Assembly (NCBI GenBank): GCA_029781035.1
Contig: JAKOXK010000058.1
Coordinates: 1-41,828 of the forward strand
DNA from: Armatimonadota bacterium
Lineage (GTDB): Bacteria; Armatimonadota; Fimbriimonadia; Fimbriimonadales; Fimbriimonadaceae
Reading direction: 5' to 3'
Length of the DNA: 41,828 nucleotides
Positions 15,364-24,514 of this stretch are shown piece after piece. The notes under the pieces are model-generated. The model was not told where the DNA came from. It was given only the letters and a program-made list of their open reading frames with translations, and searched no databases. Position 1 is the stretch's first letter. Each line of letters begins with the position of its first letter. The position numbers and the translations under genes were made by a program.

Positions 15364-16330
15364 CACCGGCGTCCTCGGGATGCTCTTCGTCGTCCTTCTG
15401 GTGCTCTTCATCTTGTACAACATCTACAGGACCGAGCACAAGAAGAAGGATCTTTACATTCGCCGGATCCCCGGCTTGAACGCGATCGACGATGCGATCG
15501 GGCGGTCCACGGAAATGGGCCGGCCTGTGCTCATGGTTCCAGGAATCGGCACGTTGAACGCCATTTCTGTCCAGGCTCTCAGCATTTTCGCGCACATCAC
15601 AAAAGCGGCGGCTCAGTTCGGGACGCCGATCCGCATCTGTCTGGCAGACGCGGCCGTCTACACTGTCGCGCAAGAGATCATCCGCGACGTCTACCAACAA
15701 CAAGGGCTGATCGACCGGTATGACACCGACTCTGTGCGCTTCCTGACGGACCGCCAGTTCGCCTTTGCAGCGGGCGTGAGTGGACTCATCCTCCGCGAGA
15801 AAGTCGCAGCGGCGTTCTTCCTGGGAGAGTGGTACGCAGAGTCGTTGATCTTTGCCGAGACCGCGAACAGTATCGGCGCGATCCAAATCGCCGGTTCGAC
15901 GGAAAAGTCCCAAACACCTTTTTTCATCGCGGCGTGCGACTATGTCCTGATCGGCGACGAGTTCTACGCGGCCAGTGCCTATCTGACCCGTCAACCGATC
16001 TTGGTCGGATCTTTGGTCGGGCAGGACTGGGCCAAGATCGCCATGGCCGCCTGCGTTTTGTTCGGGTTCCTTGTGAACAGCGCTCAACGGCTTCCCGAGA
16101 CCGATATGCACCGTGTGCCCCTGAAAGACGGCGCCCCTGAAGTCTGGAGCCAACTGAGCGACGACCAGAAGGCCGATCTCGAGACCGCTGAAACGTGGGC
16201 CAAGGGCGAAAAGGCCAACGCCACCGAAGACACCGGTCTGTACCGGCTTTTCAACCCGTTCTACTCGAAGGAAGACTTGACTGTGAAACGAGCCAAGAAG
16301 CCTAGCGGTGCGGCAGGAGCCACAGAGTGA
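15350..16330 (+). CDS. DUF6754-type membrane protein
   Basis: A 326-residue protein. One N-terminal membrane helix (about 6-27, VLGMLFVVLLVLFILYNIYR) is followed by a conserved globular region (RRIPGLNAIDDAIGRSTEMG, LMVPGIGTLNAISVQALSIF, FLTDRQFAFAAGVSGLILRE, AAFFLGEWYAESLIFAE) and a second hydrophobic region near 225-245 (WAKIAMAACVLFGFLV). I recognise this as the DUF6754 type, known from Armatimonadota, Chloroflexota and similar phyla, function unknown. An AGGAGG sits 13 bases upstream of ATG 15350. The stop overlaps the next start (TGATG). The C-terminal tail is charged and probably cytosolic. The central domain may bind a ligand or partner, but nothing in the sequence names it. Confidence 0.78.
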   Translation: MQWYDTGVLGMLFVVLLVLFILYNIYRTEHKKKDLYIRRIPGLNAIDDAIGRSTEMGRPVLMVPGIGTLNAISVQALSIFAHITKAAAQFGTPIRICLADAAVYTVAQEIIRDVYQQQGLIDRYDTDSVRFLTDRQFAFAAGVSGLILREKVAAAFFLGEWYAESLIFAETANSIGAIQIAGSTEKSQTPFFIAACDYVLIGDEFYAASAYLTRQPILVGSLVGQDWAKIAMAACVLFGFLVNSAQRLPETDMHRVPLKDGAPEVWSQLSDDQKADLETAETWAKGEKANATEDTGLYRLFNPFYSKEDLTVKRAKKPSGAAGATE

Positions 16331-17280
16331 TGAATCTGCTGGCGCAAGCCGCTCCCAACTACAACTTCTGGGCAGCTGAGCCCGGTTCAGCCCGGCTCTG
16401 GATCATGATCCTGGTCAGCCTGCTTGTTGGCGCCGGGTTCTATGCGGCTCTGTTCTATGCTCCGTCGAGGATCCGAAAGCCGATCGTCTGGACCTTCACG
16501 TTCGCGGGTGGTCTGTTCTATGTCCTTTACTGGGCGTGGCCACAGCCCGTGAGCTACCACCCAGACGACATTCCCAATGGATTTGTCGAGAATGTCGGTT
16601 TCTGGCTCCACGATGCGTTGCCCAGGGTCGCGGACATTTCCAACATCCTCACGGCGTTCCTGCTCGGTCTCGGCATTTACTCACTGCTGAGGATCCATAC
16701 CGGGCGCATCGTGAAGCGGCAGGCCGACAGAGGGTTCAGTGTCGTCTTCTTCATCGCGATGCTCGCGATCCTGGTCTTCGGGTACTGGGACTGGAGCTTG
16801 CGAGAGGCTGACACCAAGGGCCTGCTGCAAGATTCGGCGAACTGGCAATTGGCCAACTTCGGCCAGAATCTCCTCTTCGACGGCTTCTTGCAGCAGATGG
16901 ACTCCGCGATGTTCTCAATGATCGCGTTCTTCATCCTGTCGGCAGCCTATCGGGCCTTCAGGATCCGCTCAGTCGAGTCGACCGTTCTGATGGCTAGTGC
17001 CCTCATCCTCATGGTGAGCCTCCTGACCTTGGTGGTCACAAACTGGGACTCGGGCGTAGCGAATCTCGCCAAGAACGTCTTTCACGACTCTAAGGCCGAC
17101 CCGGCCACGTTCCAGGCCGGCTATCTCAACTGGATGAAACTGAGTTCGATCGCGAACTGGCTCAAGGCCTATATGCAGGTTCCCGCACTCCGTGCGGTGG
17201 ACTGGGGCATTGGCCTCGGAGCTCTTGCGATGGGCCTGAGACTTTGGCTTGGCCTGGAGAAAGGCGGGGTGTCGGTGTGA
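16330..17280 (+). CDS. Polytopic membrane protein of the DUF6754 cluster
   Basis: A 316-residue integral membrane protein with about seven hydrophobic helices (near 21-43, 50-68, 104-124, 136-154, 189-213, 217-239 and 289-308). No known family was recognised. An aromatic-rich loop (WAWPQPVSYHPDDIPNGFVENVGFWLHD) follows the second helix, and a second soluble loop (NWDSGVANLAKNVFHDSKAD) precedes the last helix. The ATG overlaps the stop of the DUF6754 gene, and its own TGA overlaps the GTG of the next gene, so all are translated as one coupled unit. A channel, transporter or scaffold role is possible; no catalytic motif is visible. Confidence 0.72.
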   Translation: MNLLAQAAPNYNFWAAEPGSARLWIMILVSLLVGAGFYAALFYAPSRIRKPIVWTFTFAGGLFYVLYWAWPQPVSYHPDDIPNGFVENVGFWLHDALPRVADISNILTAFLLGLGIYSLLRIHTGRIVKRQADRGFSVVFFIAMLAILVFGYWDWSLREADTKGLLQDSANWQLANFGQNLLFDGFLQQMDSAMFSMIAFFILSAAYRAFRIRSVESTVLMASALILMVSLLTLVVTNWDSGVANLAKNVFHDSKADPATFQAGYLNWMKLSSIANWLKAYMQVPALRAVDWGIGLGALAMGLRLWLGLEKGGVSV

Positions 17281-18248
17281 AGACCGAGAAGACAGGGTTC
17301 TGGCAGAAGCTGCAGAACGTTGATCGACGGGTTCTTTACTTGATCCTCGTCGTGACCACGTCGGTGCTGCTTTCACCGATGTTCGCGAACATCTCGATTC
17401 CTGACGATCCCGAGCCCAGCTCCAAGGCGCTCTACTACAAGTTGATGTCGGCACCGGACAACAAGACGGTGTTCGTACAATCTGACTGGACGATCTCGAC
17501 GCGAGGCGAGAACGCGGCGCATCTGGAGGCTTTGCTCCGGGTACTGATGTCCCGGCATATCAAGTTCGTGATCTTCACGGTCGCCGATCCTCAGGCGCCT
17601 GGGGTCTACCGCGACGTGATCCGTACGATCAATTCGGAGCGAAAGAGCGAGGGTCTCAAGGAGTACAAGCTTTGGGAGGACTACCTCGACCTCAAGTACT
17701 TCCCGAACGCCGAGGGCACGTTGAACGCGATCGCGTCCGACGTAAGAAAGGCGTTTGGAGGGGTCACAGCCAAAGATCCCACGACAGGGCAAGACAGAAA
17801 CGTCTTCGAGTCGCCGGTCCTTGCCAACGTGAGGGCGGTGAGCGACGCGAGCTTGTACATGATCGTGACGGCTTCGAGTTCGATCGACCGCGCCGTCGAG
17901 CGACTGAACGAGAAGGCCACCCTCGCCCTGATGTGCACCGGCGTCATCGGCCCGTCAGCGATTCCGTGGTTCCAGGCAGGGCAAGTGAAGGGTGTGGCGG
18001 TCGGGCTTCGGGGTGGACTCGACGTCGAGTACATGATGAAGCATGGCCTCAACTACGGGTCTGATCCAAAGACTGCAAGGTGGGCCGGACATGAGTCTCA
18101 AGTCGCGCCACCGGTCAGCGAGGGTAAGAGCCTCGCTCGCGCGAACCTCTATTTCCTTTCGTTCCACGGGGCCATCATCCTGTTGATCTTGGCGGTCGTG
18201 GTCGGCAACATCGGCATGTTCGTGACACGAAAGAAGAGGACGGCATAA
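17277..18248 (+). CDS. Twice-anchored extracytoplasmic protein of the DUF6754 cluster
   Basis: A 323-residue protein starting at GTG, overlapping the preceding stop (GTGA). One membrane helix near the N-terminus (about 20-42, LYLILVVTTSVLLSPMFANI) and one near the C-terminus (about 295-316, FHGAIILLILAVVVGNIGMF) enclose a soluble domain of about 250 residues. That domain has alternating strands and helices (TVFVQSDWTISTRGENAAHLEALLRVL, HIKFVIFTVADPQAPGVYRDV, LALMCTGVIGPSAIPWFQAGQVKG), suggesting an alpha/beta fold. Its side is inferred as outside the cytoplasm from the basic residues at both tips. Homologues are expected beside DUF6754 genes. Function unknown; it may be the ligand-binding part of the complex. 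Confidence 0.7.
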   Translation: MKTEKTGFWQKLQNVDRRVLYLILVVTTSVLLSPMFANISIPDDPEPSSKALYYKLMSAPDNKTVFVQSDWTISTRGENAAHLEALLRVLMSRHIKFVIFTVADPQAPGVYRDVIRTINSERKSEGLKEYKLWEDYLDLKYFPNAEGTLNAIASDVRKAFGGVTAKDPTTGQDRNVFESPVLANVRAVSDASLYMIVTASSSIDRAVERLNEKATLALMCTGVIGPSAIPWFQAGQVKGVAVGLRGGLDVEYMMKHGLNYGSDPKTARWAGHESQVAPPVSEGKSLARANLYFLSFHGAIILLILAVVVGNIGMFVTRKKRTA

Positions 18249-18249
18249 G

Positions 18250-19017
18250 ATGAACTCACAAGCGACTCTCGACCTCTTCAACTTCGTCAAGATCACGTGC
18301 GGCGTTTTGGCCACGATCGGCCTGTACAGCGTTCTCTACAAAGAGACCAAGCTGTTCCGGTTCTTCGAACACGTGTTCCTGGGGCTTGCAGCGGGCTACT
18401 CGCTCGTGGCGGTGTGGAAGGATGCCCTCTACACGATGTGGTGGCAAAAGATGGTCGGTCACGCCGTAGACGCCACGCATCAGTCGGCCACGGCTGGATA
18501 CTGGATCTACGCGATCCTCGTCCCGATCGGCTTTATGGCGTACCAGGTGTTCAGCCAGAAGCACAACTGGATGAGCCGGATTCCGATCGGACTGATCATC
18601 GGTCTTTGGGCAGGTCAGCAGGTTCAAATCTGGTGGCAGACCTACGGGCCCCAGATCTATGCGTCGATGTTGCCGGTCTGGCCGACCACATTCAGCTCTT
18701 TGGTCAAACCTCCGGTGACTCCGGACCTGTTGCCGGCCCAGATCGCGGCGATCAACAAAGAGCTGTACCTGACGCAGGCGGTCAACAACCTTATCTTCGT
18801 CGTCACGTTGCTCTCGGCCTTTACCTACTTCCTCTACAGTTTCGAGCTGAAAGGGAAGTTCATGCTCGGCTTCAACAAGCTGGGCCGGTGGATGCTCATG
18901 ATCGGCTTTGGGGCGATCTTCGGCAGCACCGTCATGGCCCGGTTCGCGCTGGTTATCGATCGGATGTTTTATATCTGGATCGAGTGGTTCCAGAGCATGC
19001 ACTTCGGTGGGCGCTGA
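18250..19017 (+). CDS. Polytopic membrane protein, last cluster gene before recO
   Basis: A 255-residue membrane protein beginning one base after the previous stop. About seven hydrophobic segments are visible (near 9-27, 36-56, 78-98, 108-128, 170-192, 205-225, 232-250); tryptophans cluster around SLVAVWKDALYTMWWQKMVG and QQVQIWWQTYGP. Not recognised as a named family. Its N-terminal part (VLATIGLYSVLYKETKLFRFFEHVFLGLAAGYS) is the best region for homology search. Spacing and strand make it the fifth member of the DUF6754 cluster. The recO start (GTG 19007) lies inside its last codons, so recO is translated from the same message. Confidence 0.72.
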   Translation: MNSQATLDLFNFVKITCGVLATIGLYSVLYKETKLFRFFEHVFLGLAAGYSLVAVWKDALYTMWWQKMVGHAVDATHQSATAGYWIYAILVPIGFMAYQVFSQKHNWMSRIPIGLIIGLWAGQQVQIWWQTYGPQIYASMLPVWPTTFSSLVKPPVTPDLLPAQIAAINKELYLTQAVNNLIFVVTLLSAFTYFLYSFELKGKFMLGFNKLGRWMLMIGFGAIFGSTVMARFALVIDRMFYIWIEWFQSMHFGGR

Positions 19018-19750
19018 GGTCAGCGCCGAGGCGGTCGTGCTTCGCCGGTCCGACACGGGTGAAGCCGACCGCCGTCTCGTACTCCTGACGCGTGAGTTCG
19101 GCAAGATCGACGTGGTCGCCAAGGGGGCGCGCAAAGCCCGTTCACGGTTTACTGGAGCGAGCGAACCTCTGTCAAGGGCGCTCTTCACGTGGGCGGAAGG
19201 CAAGGTCCGTAGATTCGTGACCCAAGTGCAACCGCTGACGTCGTTTCCCGGCATCCGTTCAGACTACGACAAGGCCCTCGCCGCTATGGCACTCGTGGAA
19301 CTTGTCAGCGTCGGAGTGCCCTACGAGAGCCCCCATGAAGAGGCGTCTGACATGTTCGAGCTCGTTGTCCAGAGTCTCGAAGCGCTCGAACTGTCGCTCG
19401 ACTGGATTCCCGTGCTGGTGTGGGCCGAGGTGCGCCTCCTGGAATCCGAAGGCGTTCACCCGGAGTGGACGTCGTGCGCCGTGACGGGAGCTGCGATGTC
19501 GGTCAACCCATCCTGGGTGTCACCGACGGCAGGAGGTCTCGTGGACGCGATGGTGGCAGACCGCTTCTCGGACAGGTTCCTCGTCTCTTCCGAAGCCTTG
19601 ATCGGACTGCGTAAGACCAGCCTTCTCGAGCGTCCTCCATCGAGCCTGAAGCGGGCCGATGAGTGTCTGAGGACCGTCTTCGCCTTCTGGCGTCATACGT
19701 TGGAGCACAGGCTGCCTGCAAACGAGGCCGTGGTCCAAGGCCTTCCTTAA
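19007..19750 (+). CDS. recO: DNA repair protein RecO
   Basis: A 247-residue RecO. The N-terminal OB-fold is clear: SAEAVVLRRSDTGEADRRLVLLTREFGKIDVVAKGARK, then SRFTGASEPLSRALFTWAEGK, followed by the helical C-terminal domain. The four-cysteine zinc motif found in some RecO proteins is absent. RecO anneals DNA and loads RecA with RecR, and works with RecJ, encoded 4.5 kb upstream. The GTG at 19007 overlaps the end of the preceding membrane gene by 11 bases; the open frame upstream has no RecO similarity. The length agrees with the family (about 240). Being last in a membrane-gene operon suggests only shared transcription. Confidence 0.9.
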   Translation: MGAEVSAEAVVLRRSDTGEADRRLVLLTREFGKIDVVAKGARKARSRFTGASEPLSRALFTWAEGKVRRFVTQVQPLTSFPGIRSDYDKALAAMALVELVSVGVPYESPHEEASDMFELVVQSLEALELSLDWIPVLVWAEVRLLESEGVHPEWTSCAVTGAAMSVNPSWVSPTAGGLVDAMVADRFSDRFLVSSEALIGLRKTSLLERPPSSLKRADECLRTVFAFWRHTLEHRLPANEAVVQGLP

Positions 19751-19799
19751 GGGCCGACTCCTCAATCGGCTCGTCGAGTCGGCTAAACTCGTTGGCACC

Positions 19800-21398
19800 A
19801 TGAGAGCCGTCGGCCTTGCGCTCTTGTTCGTTGCCTTTTTCGCCACTGTCTCGTGCGGCCCCTCTGGAGGCTCGTCCGTGGCAAAGTCGGGTGAACCCGG
19901 AGTCTTCCGGTACCCGATCTTCGCCAATCCCACGACGATGGATCCGCAGAAGGTTCAAGACGGGGACACGATCGACATGCTCCAGCAGGTCTATGAGGGA
20001 CTTGTCGGGTGGTCGCCCGAGAACAAGCCCGTCGGATATCTGGCGGAGAAGTGGGATATGAGCGCAGACGGCAAAACGTACACGTTCACGTTGAAGGCGA
20101 ACGCGAAGTTTCACAACGGGCGCAAGGTGACAGCCGACGACGTCAAGTGGAGCTTCGAGAGATCTGCAAACCCGAAGCTTGCCTCACCAGTGTCCACCGC
20201 CTACCTCAGCGACATCGTTGGGTTCGAAGACAAGTTCAACGGCAAGGCTTCTGAGGTGAGCGGGGTCAAGGTCATAGATCCTGAGCACGTCTCGATCACC
20301 ATCAAAGCACCTGCCCGCTTCTTCTTGGGCAAGCTCACATACCTGGCAGCCGCTGTTCTGCCCAAGGAGTGCTTCCCAGCCGATCAAGAGGTCAGTGACG
20401 TCAAAGACATGATCGGCACGGGCCCGTTCAAGATCGTTTCCTATCAGCCGAACCAGGTGATCATTCTGGAAGCAAACCCGGACTACCATGACGGTGCTCC
20501 GAAGCTCAAGAGGATCGAACGGTATGTCCTGGGTGACGCCTACACCCGGCTCGCCAAGTTCAAAAAAGGTGAGATCGACCTCTGCCAGCTTCAGCGACAG
20601 GATGTGCCCGCGATACAGAAGGATCCCAAGTTCAAGGATCAGATCCACTTCTACCCACGGCCGTCGATCTACTACGTGGGCATGAATCAGTTGATGTACG
20701 AGCCGTTCAAGAACAAGAAGGTCCGTGCAGCCTTCGCCATGGCGATCGATAAAGACAGGATCGTCAACCAGATCATGGGTGGGATCAACACGGTCGCGAA
20801 CTCGATCGTGCCTCCTGGCGTGCCCGGCGGCGACCGAAAGGACTCCCAAGCGTACAAGTTCGACCCCGCTGCAGCCAAGCAGATGCTGGCTGACGCGGGA
20901 TACCCGGACGGGAAGGGGATGCCTCCTCTGACGCTGACTTTCCGCGAAGACCAGCCCGACGTCAAGATCGTGGCCGACGCCGTGGCAAGCCAGATTCGAG
21001 CGAACTTGGGTGTCGAGGTCAAAGAGCAGTCGATGGAATGGCTCGCCTACCTCGATAAGTTCAATAAGAAGCAACAGACCTTCTATCACATGCGTTGGGC
21101 GGCTGACTACGTTGATCCGGAGAACTTCCTCAGCCACATGTTGGCCACGTGGGGCCCCGAGAACAAGTTGGGCTACGACAACCCCGAGTTCGACGCGTTG
21201 TGCAAAGAGGCGGATGCGATGCCCGAACTCGAAAAGGCCCTTCCGCTTTACGCCAAGGCGGAGGACATCGTGCTCCAGGATGCCGCGTGGGTGCCGATCT
21301 ACTTCCAGCGAGACGCCGAACTGATCAGCCCTCGCATCAAGGGCCTGCGAGAGTCCCTGTTCGGCCACTTGCCCCACACGACGGTCACCGCCGACTAA
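19800..21398 (+). CDS. Peptide/nickel-type ABC transporter substrate-binding lipoprotein
   Basis: A 532-residue SBP_bac_5 protein (DppA/OppA family). Lipoprotein signal: LLFVAFFATVSC with lipidated Cys19. Family motifs: TMDPQKVQDGDTIDMLQQVYEGLV near the start, YTFTLKANAKFHNGRKVTADDVKWSFER (signature region), GTGPFKIVSYQPNQVIILEANPDYHDG, and the C-terminal WVPIYFQRDAELISPRIKGL. It binds peptides or related solutes outside the membrane and delivers them to an ABC permease. No permease genes are adjacent; an OppF/DppF-type ATPase gene lies 6 kb away. TAAACT ends ten bases before the ATG, and a hairpin follows the gene. Confidence 0.92.
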   Translation: MRAVGLALLFVAFFATVSCGPSGGSSVAKSGEPGVFRYPIFANPTTMDPQKVQDGDTIDMLQQVYEGLVGWSPENKPVGYLAEKWDMSADGKTYTFTLKANAKFHNGRKVTADDVKWSFERSANPKLASPVSTAYLSDIVGFEDKFNGKASEVSGVKVIDPEHVSITIKAPARFFLGKLTYLAAAVLPKECFPADQEVSDVKDMIGTGPFKIVSYQPNQVIILEANPDYHDGAPKLKRIERYVLGDAYTRLAKFKKGEIDLCQLQRQDVPAIQKDPKFKDQIHFYPRPSIYYVGMNQLMYEPFKNKKVRAAFAMAIDKDRIVNQIMGGINTVANSIVPPGVPGGDRKDSQAYKFDPAAAKQMLADAGYPDGKGMPPLTLTFREDQPDVKIVADAVASQIRANLGVEVKEQSMEWLAYLDKFNKKQQTFYHMRWAADYVDPENFLSHMLATWGPENKLGYDNPEFDALCKEADAMPELEKALPLYAKAEDIVLQDAAWVPIYFQRDAELISPRIKGLRESLFGHLPHTTVTAD

Positions 21399-21427
21399 CG
21401 TTGGCAGTGATCCGCGGTGCTCCAGGC

Positions 21428-21453
21428 CCGTGCCGGCTTGGCTTCCGGCACGG
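21428..21453 (+). terminator. Hairpin after the substrate-binding protein gene
   Basis: Perfect 9-bp stem (CCGTGCCGG / CCGGCACGG) with an eight-base loop, 29 bases after the stop codon and followed by ATTTGG. Strong stem, no proper U-run. Confidence 0.6.
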
Positions 21454-21544
21454 ATTTGGCCTGTCGCCGACAAAGTCCCGTACCTTTGCTCGGCTCAAAA
21501 CCGGCATTCATTCTGTCTACCTTGAGGGGAGACAGGCTCCAATA

Positions 21545-21730
21545 ATGAATGGCGTGCTGATTGCAACGGTTCTGGTTGGATACGTCGTGTCAGCGGTGGT
21601 CTGCTACCTGTGGGCCGCCAAAACGGCAGTGGAAGCCGAAGACAACAAGGCGACCATGCCGGCACGCGTCGTCCTCACCGTCGTAGAAGGCGGGCAGAAC
21701 GACGCCAGCGACTACCAGTCAGCGGCTTGA
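21545..21730 (+). CDS. Small single-span membrane protein
   Basis: A 61-residue protein: one membrane helix (about 4-23, VLIATVLVGYVVSAVVCYLWA), then a short charged segment (AAKTAVEAEDNKATMPARV) and a polar C-terminus. The ATG at 21545 follows GAGGGGAGA by about 12 bases, a rather long spacing. It stands alone between two hairpins (21428-21453 and 21787-21811), so it has its own short transcript. No family recognised. The acceptable start, hydrophobic helix and independent terminators support it as a real gene; the longer open frame upstream is inside the substrate-binding gene and is not used. Confidence 0.6.
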   Translation: MNGVLIATVLVGYVVSAVVCYLWAAKTAVEAEDNKATMPARVVLTVVEGGQNDASDYQSAA

Positions 21731-21786
21731 CGCCCGACTTGACCGAGCAGGCCCGAGGGGCCGCCCGGCGCGCAACACGGAATCCG

Positions 21787-21811
21787 CCCTTGGGCAAAAC
21801 GTGCCCAAGGG
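21787..21811. terminator. Rho-independent-like terminator, possibly bidirectional
   Basis: Perfect 9-bp stem (CCCTTGGGC / GCCCAAGGG) with loop AAAACGT, followed on the plus strand by TTTCGTGT. It lies between the small membrane protein gene (plus) and the convergent lipoprotein gene (minus), so it can serve both. Confidence 0.75.
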
Positions 21812-21831
21812 TTTCGTGTGTCAAGGAGACC

Positions 21832-22248
21832 CTATTGGGCGGAGGCGCGCTGGAGGACGACGGTTCCCCCGCCGAGGACAGTGAGGTTCATCGTCCCGTC
21901 TGGGTTCAAAACGACTTGGCGGTCGCCCGCCATCTTGGCGCCCTCGGGCCCGAGCGATCCAACCGGGCGCTCCATGATTCGGTCGATATGGAGGGTTCCT
22001 GTCTTGGCACCAAGACTGCCAATGCCTTCCTTGTCAAAAGTGGACTCGACCAGTCGAAACGATCCGTCCGTTTTGATCGAGAGTTTGACCTTGGCCAGAG
22101 AGTCCGTGATCAAGGGATCGGCACCCGGAGGTGCAGCCACAGGAGCTTTCCCTTCCCACTCGCCAACCCAGTTTCCCGGTCGCTCGCATCCGGCCATAAG
22201 CAGGAGCGCTGTGGTGGCCAGAGTTATACTTCGGACAATGCCGACCAT
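21832..22248 (-). CDS. Small lipoprotein of unknown function
   Basis: A 138-residue lipoprotein: signal [14 protein letters not shown] with a good lipobox (LMAGC). The mature part has short repeats of strand-like sequence ([57 protein letters not shown]), suggesting a small beta-barrel or sandwich binding fold. Not recognised as a named family. Its start codon (22246-22248) lies inside the first codons of the divergent purL gene, so the two 5' ends overlap by 11 bases. The frame runs further upstream antisense to purL, but the lipoprotein signal fixes the start. Confidence 0.72.
   Translation of the reverse strand: MVGIVRSITLATTALLLMAGCERPGNWVGEWEGKAPVAAPPGADPLITDSLAKVKLSIKTDGSFRLVESTFDKEGIGSLGAKTGTLHIDRIMERPVGSLGPEGAKMAGDRQVVLNPDGTMNLTVLGGGTVVLQRASAQ
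22225..22230 (+). promoter_or_regulatory. Putative -10 box TATACT of purL (leaderless type)
   Basis: TATACT, seven bases, then ATG of purL at 22238; no Shine-Dalgarno site. It lies within the coding region of the divergent lipoprotein gene. Confidence 0.55.
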
Positions 22249-24505
22249 CGCTCCCGACGTATACCTCTCGATGGGCCTCACAGAAGAAGAGTACGAGAAG
22301 ATCTGTGCCCTACTGGGCCGAGTGCCCACCGAGACTGAGCTCGGGATGTTCTCCGTGCAGTGGAGCGAGCACTGCTCGTACAAGTGTTCAAAGCCCGTGC
22401 TCTCGTATTTCAAGAAGTACAAGGAGGCGATTGAGGGCGAAGGACTGGAAAACGCTGGAGTGGTGGACATCGGCGGTGGCTTGGGCGTCGTGATGAAGGT
22501 CGAGTCACACAACCATCCATCGGCGGTCGAGCCTTACCAGGGAGCCGCAACCGGGGTCGGCGGCATTATCCGCGACATCTTCACGATGGGCGCACGACCG
22601 GTGGCCTCGCTCAACTCCCTGCGTTTTGGCCCGATCCGGGATGGCGAGGCGGACCATGAAATCGTCCGGCGGAACCGGTACTTGTTCGAGCACGTCGTTC
22701 GTGGCATCGGGGGGTATGGCAACTGCGTGGGAGTGCCGACCGTGGCTGGCGAGGTCGCGTTCCATCCCCGGTACAGCGGCAACCCCTTGGTGAACGCCAT
22801 GTGCGTGGGGATTGTGAAGACAGACTCGGTCGCCACTGCGGGCGCCTCAGGAGTCGGGAACTCCGTGATCTACCTCGGATCGTCTACGGGCAAGGACGGG
22901 ATCCACGGTGCGAGCTTCGCCAGCGAGGTCTTGGGCGAAGACAGCGAGGCGAAACGGCCCAACGTCCAGATCGGTGACCCTTTCGCTGAAAAGCTTCTGA
23001 TCGAGGCGACACTCGAGGCGCTGGAGACGGGGGCCGTCCAATCGATCCAAGACATGGGAGCGGCGGGTCTGACCTGTTCGACGACTGAGATGTCGAGCAA
23101 GGGCGGAGTCGGCATGGAGATCGACCTCGACCTTGTTCCGATGCGCGAAGCCGACATGTCCTCTTACGAACTGATGCTCAGCGAAAGCCAGGAGCGCATG
23201 CTCTGCGTGGCCCATCCGGGCCGCGAGCAGGAGGTCATCAACGTGTTCCGCAAGTGGGGACTGAACGCTGTTGTGATCGGAAAGGTGACGGACGACGGCC
23301 GGGTCAAGGTGTGGCGTCACGGTCGCCTCGAAGTCGACGCGCCGAGCCTCGCTTTTACCGACGAGTGTCCGGTCAACAGGCTCCCTGCTGAGGAGCCGGA
23401 CCACTTCCGGCGGGCAACCGAATTCAGACTGGACGCCCTCGAAGTGATCGAACCGAGAGCGGCGCTTTCCCGACTCCTGGAATGCCCGACTTTGGCGTCC
23501 AAGCTGTGGGTGTACCGTCAGTACGACCAGTCCGTGCAGACTCAAACGGCGCTATTGCCGGGCCAAGGCGACGCGGCCGTCTTGGCGCCACGGGGCACCC
23601 AGAAAGGGATTGCGCTCAAGATCGATGGAAACGCCCGTTGGGTCTATCTCGACCCATACGTCGGCGGACAACTCGCAGTGGCGGAAGCAGCCCGGAATGT
23701 GGCATGTGTAGGGGCCCGACCGCGAGCGGTCACGGATGGCCTCAACTACGGGAGTCCAAAGCAGCCGCATGTGTTCTGGCAGTTCGAGCGCAGTGTTCGG
23801 GGCATTGCCGACGCGTGCGAAGCGTTCGATACCCCTGTCGTCAGTGGCAACGTCAGCTTCTACAACGAGAGCGACTTGGGTGAAGTCCTGCCGACGCCCT
23901 TGATCGGCATGATGGGTGTACTGGAGAACGCCGAGGATCGGATCGGCATGGCACTATCGCCGGGACTGGAAGTGTGGGCCGTTGGCTACCGAGTCGAGCC
24001 GGGCACCCAGCAAGGGTTGGGCGCGAGCGCCTACCTGGCCGAGTGCCACGGGATTGAGAATGGCCGGCCCCTAGCTCCAGACTTGGTTCTCGAACGGCAG
24101 CTTTGCGAGCTTCTGGTCACGGGTGTGGAGAATGGACTGATCCTGTGCGCCCACGACGTGAGCGAGGGCGGGGCGGCGTTCGCCTTGGCCGAGATGGCGA
24201 TGGCCGGTGGGACAGGACTTTCCGTGGATCTGGGTGGCTTGCATGCGGGCCTGGAGCGGGACGACGCGGTGCTCTTCGGAGAGTTTCCGGGCACGGTGTT
24301 CGTCGGACTCCGTCCTGGATCGGGCAAAGATCTGGAGGCGCTCGTGCCAACAGGTCTGCGGGCTGTGCCTATCGGCGAATCGGGACATGACTCGGCGGTT
24401 TGCCTCAAGATCGACGGTCGAAGCGTCTTGACATGTGGCACACTGGAACTGGCTGCGATATCGGAGGGTGCGATCCCGGAACTCATGGCACACGTTCTCG
24501 AGTGA
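22238..24505 (+). CDS. purL: Phosphoribosylformylglycinamidine synthase subunit PurL
   Basis: A 755-residue small-type PurL (FGAM synthase II). Motifs: [16 protein letters not shown] near the N-terminus, [21 protein letters not shown] (catalytic His and ATP region), [40 protein letters not shown], and in the second half [20 protein letters not shown]. It catalyses the ATP-dependent amidation of FGAR to FGAM in purine synthesis, with PurS and PurQ, which are not in the window. Start at 22238 ([19 protein letters not shown]) fits the family; the open frame extends back to 21818 but that part is antisense to the lipoprotein gene. Transcription probably begins at the start codon. Confidence 0.96.
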   Translation: MPTIAPDVYLSMGLTEEEYEKICALLGRVPTETELGMFSVQWSEHCSYKCSKPVLSYFKKYKEAIEGEGLENAGVVDIGGGLGVVMKVESHNHPSAVEPYQGAATGVGGIIRDIFTMGARPVASLNSLRFGPIRDGEADHEIVRRNRYLFEHVVRGIGGYGNCVGVPTVAGEVAFHPRYSGNPLVNAMCVGIVKTDSVATAGASGVGNSVIYLGSSTGKDGIHGASFASEVLGEDSEAKRPNVQIGDPFAEKLLIEATLEALETGAVQSIQDMGAAGLTCSTTEMSSKGGVGMEIDLDLVPMREADMSSYELMLSESQERMLCVAHPGREQEVINVFRKWGLNAVVIGKVTDDGRVKVWRHGRLEVDAPSLAFTDECPVNRLPAEEPDHFRRATEFRLDALEVIEPRAALSRLLECPTLASKLWVYRQYDQSVQTQTALLPGQGDAAVLAPRGTQKGIALKIDGNARWVYLDPYVGGQLAVAEAARNVACVGARPRAVTDGLNYGSPKQPHVFWQFERSVRGIADACEAFDTPVVSGNVSFYNESDLGEVLPTPLIGMMGVLENAEDRIGMALSPGLEVWAVGYRVEPGTQQGLGASAYLAECHGIENGRPLAPDLVLERQLCELLVTGVENGLILCAHDVSEGGAAFALAEMAMAGGTGLSVDLGGLHAGLERDDAVLFGEFPGTVFVGLRPGSGKDLEALVPTGLRAVPIGESGHDSAVCLKIDGRSVLTCGTLELAAISEGAIPELMAHVLE

Positions 24506-24514
24506 CCTTGAGAA

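Noticed and set aside
18256-19254. 332-codon open frame on the minus strand
   Set aside because: Antisense to the last membrane gene and recO; the product is Arg/Asp-rich and unlike a folded protein.
20184-21473. 429-codon open frame on the minus strand
   Set aside because: Antisense shadow of the substrate-binding protein gene, with no domain motifs.
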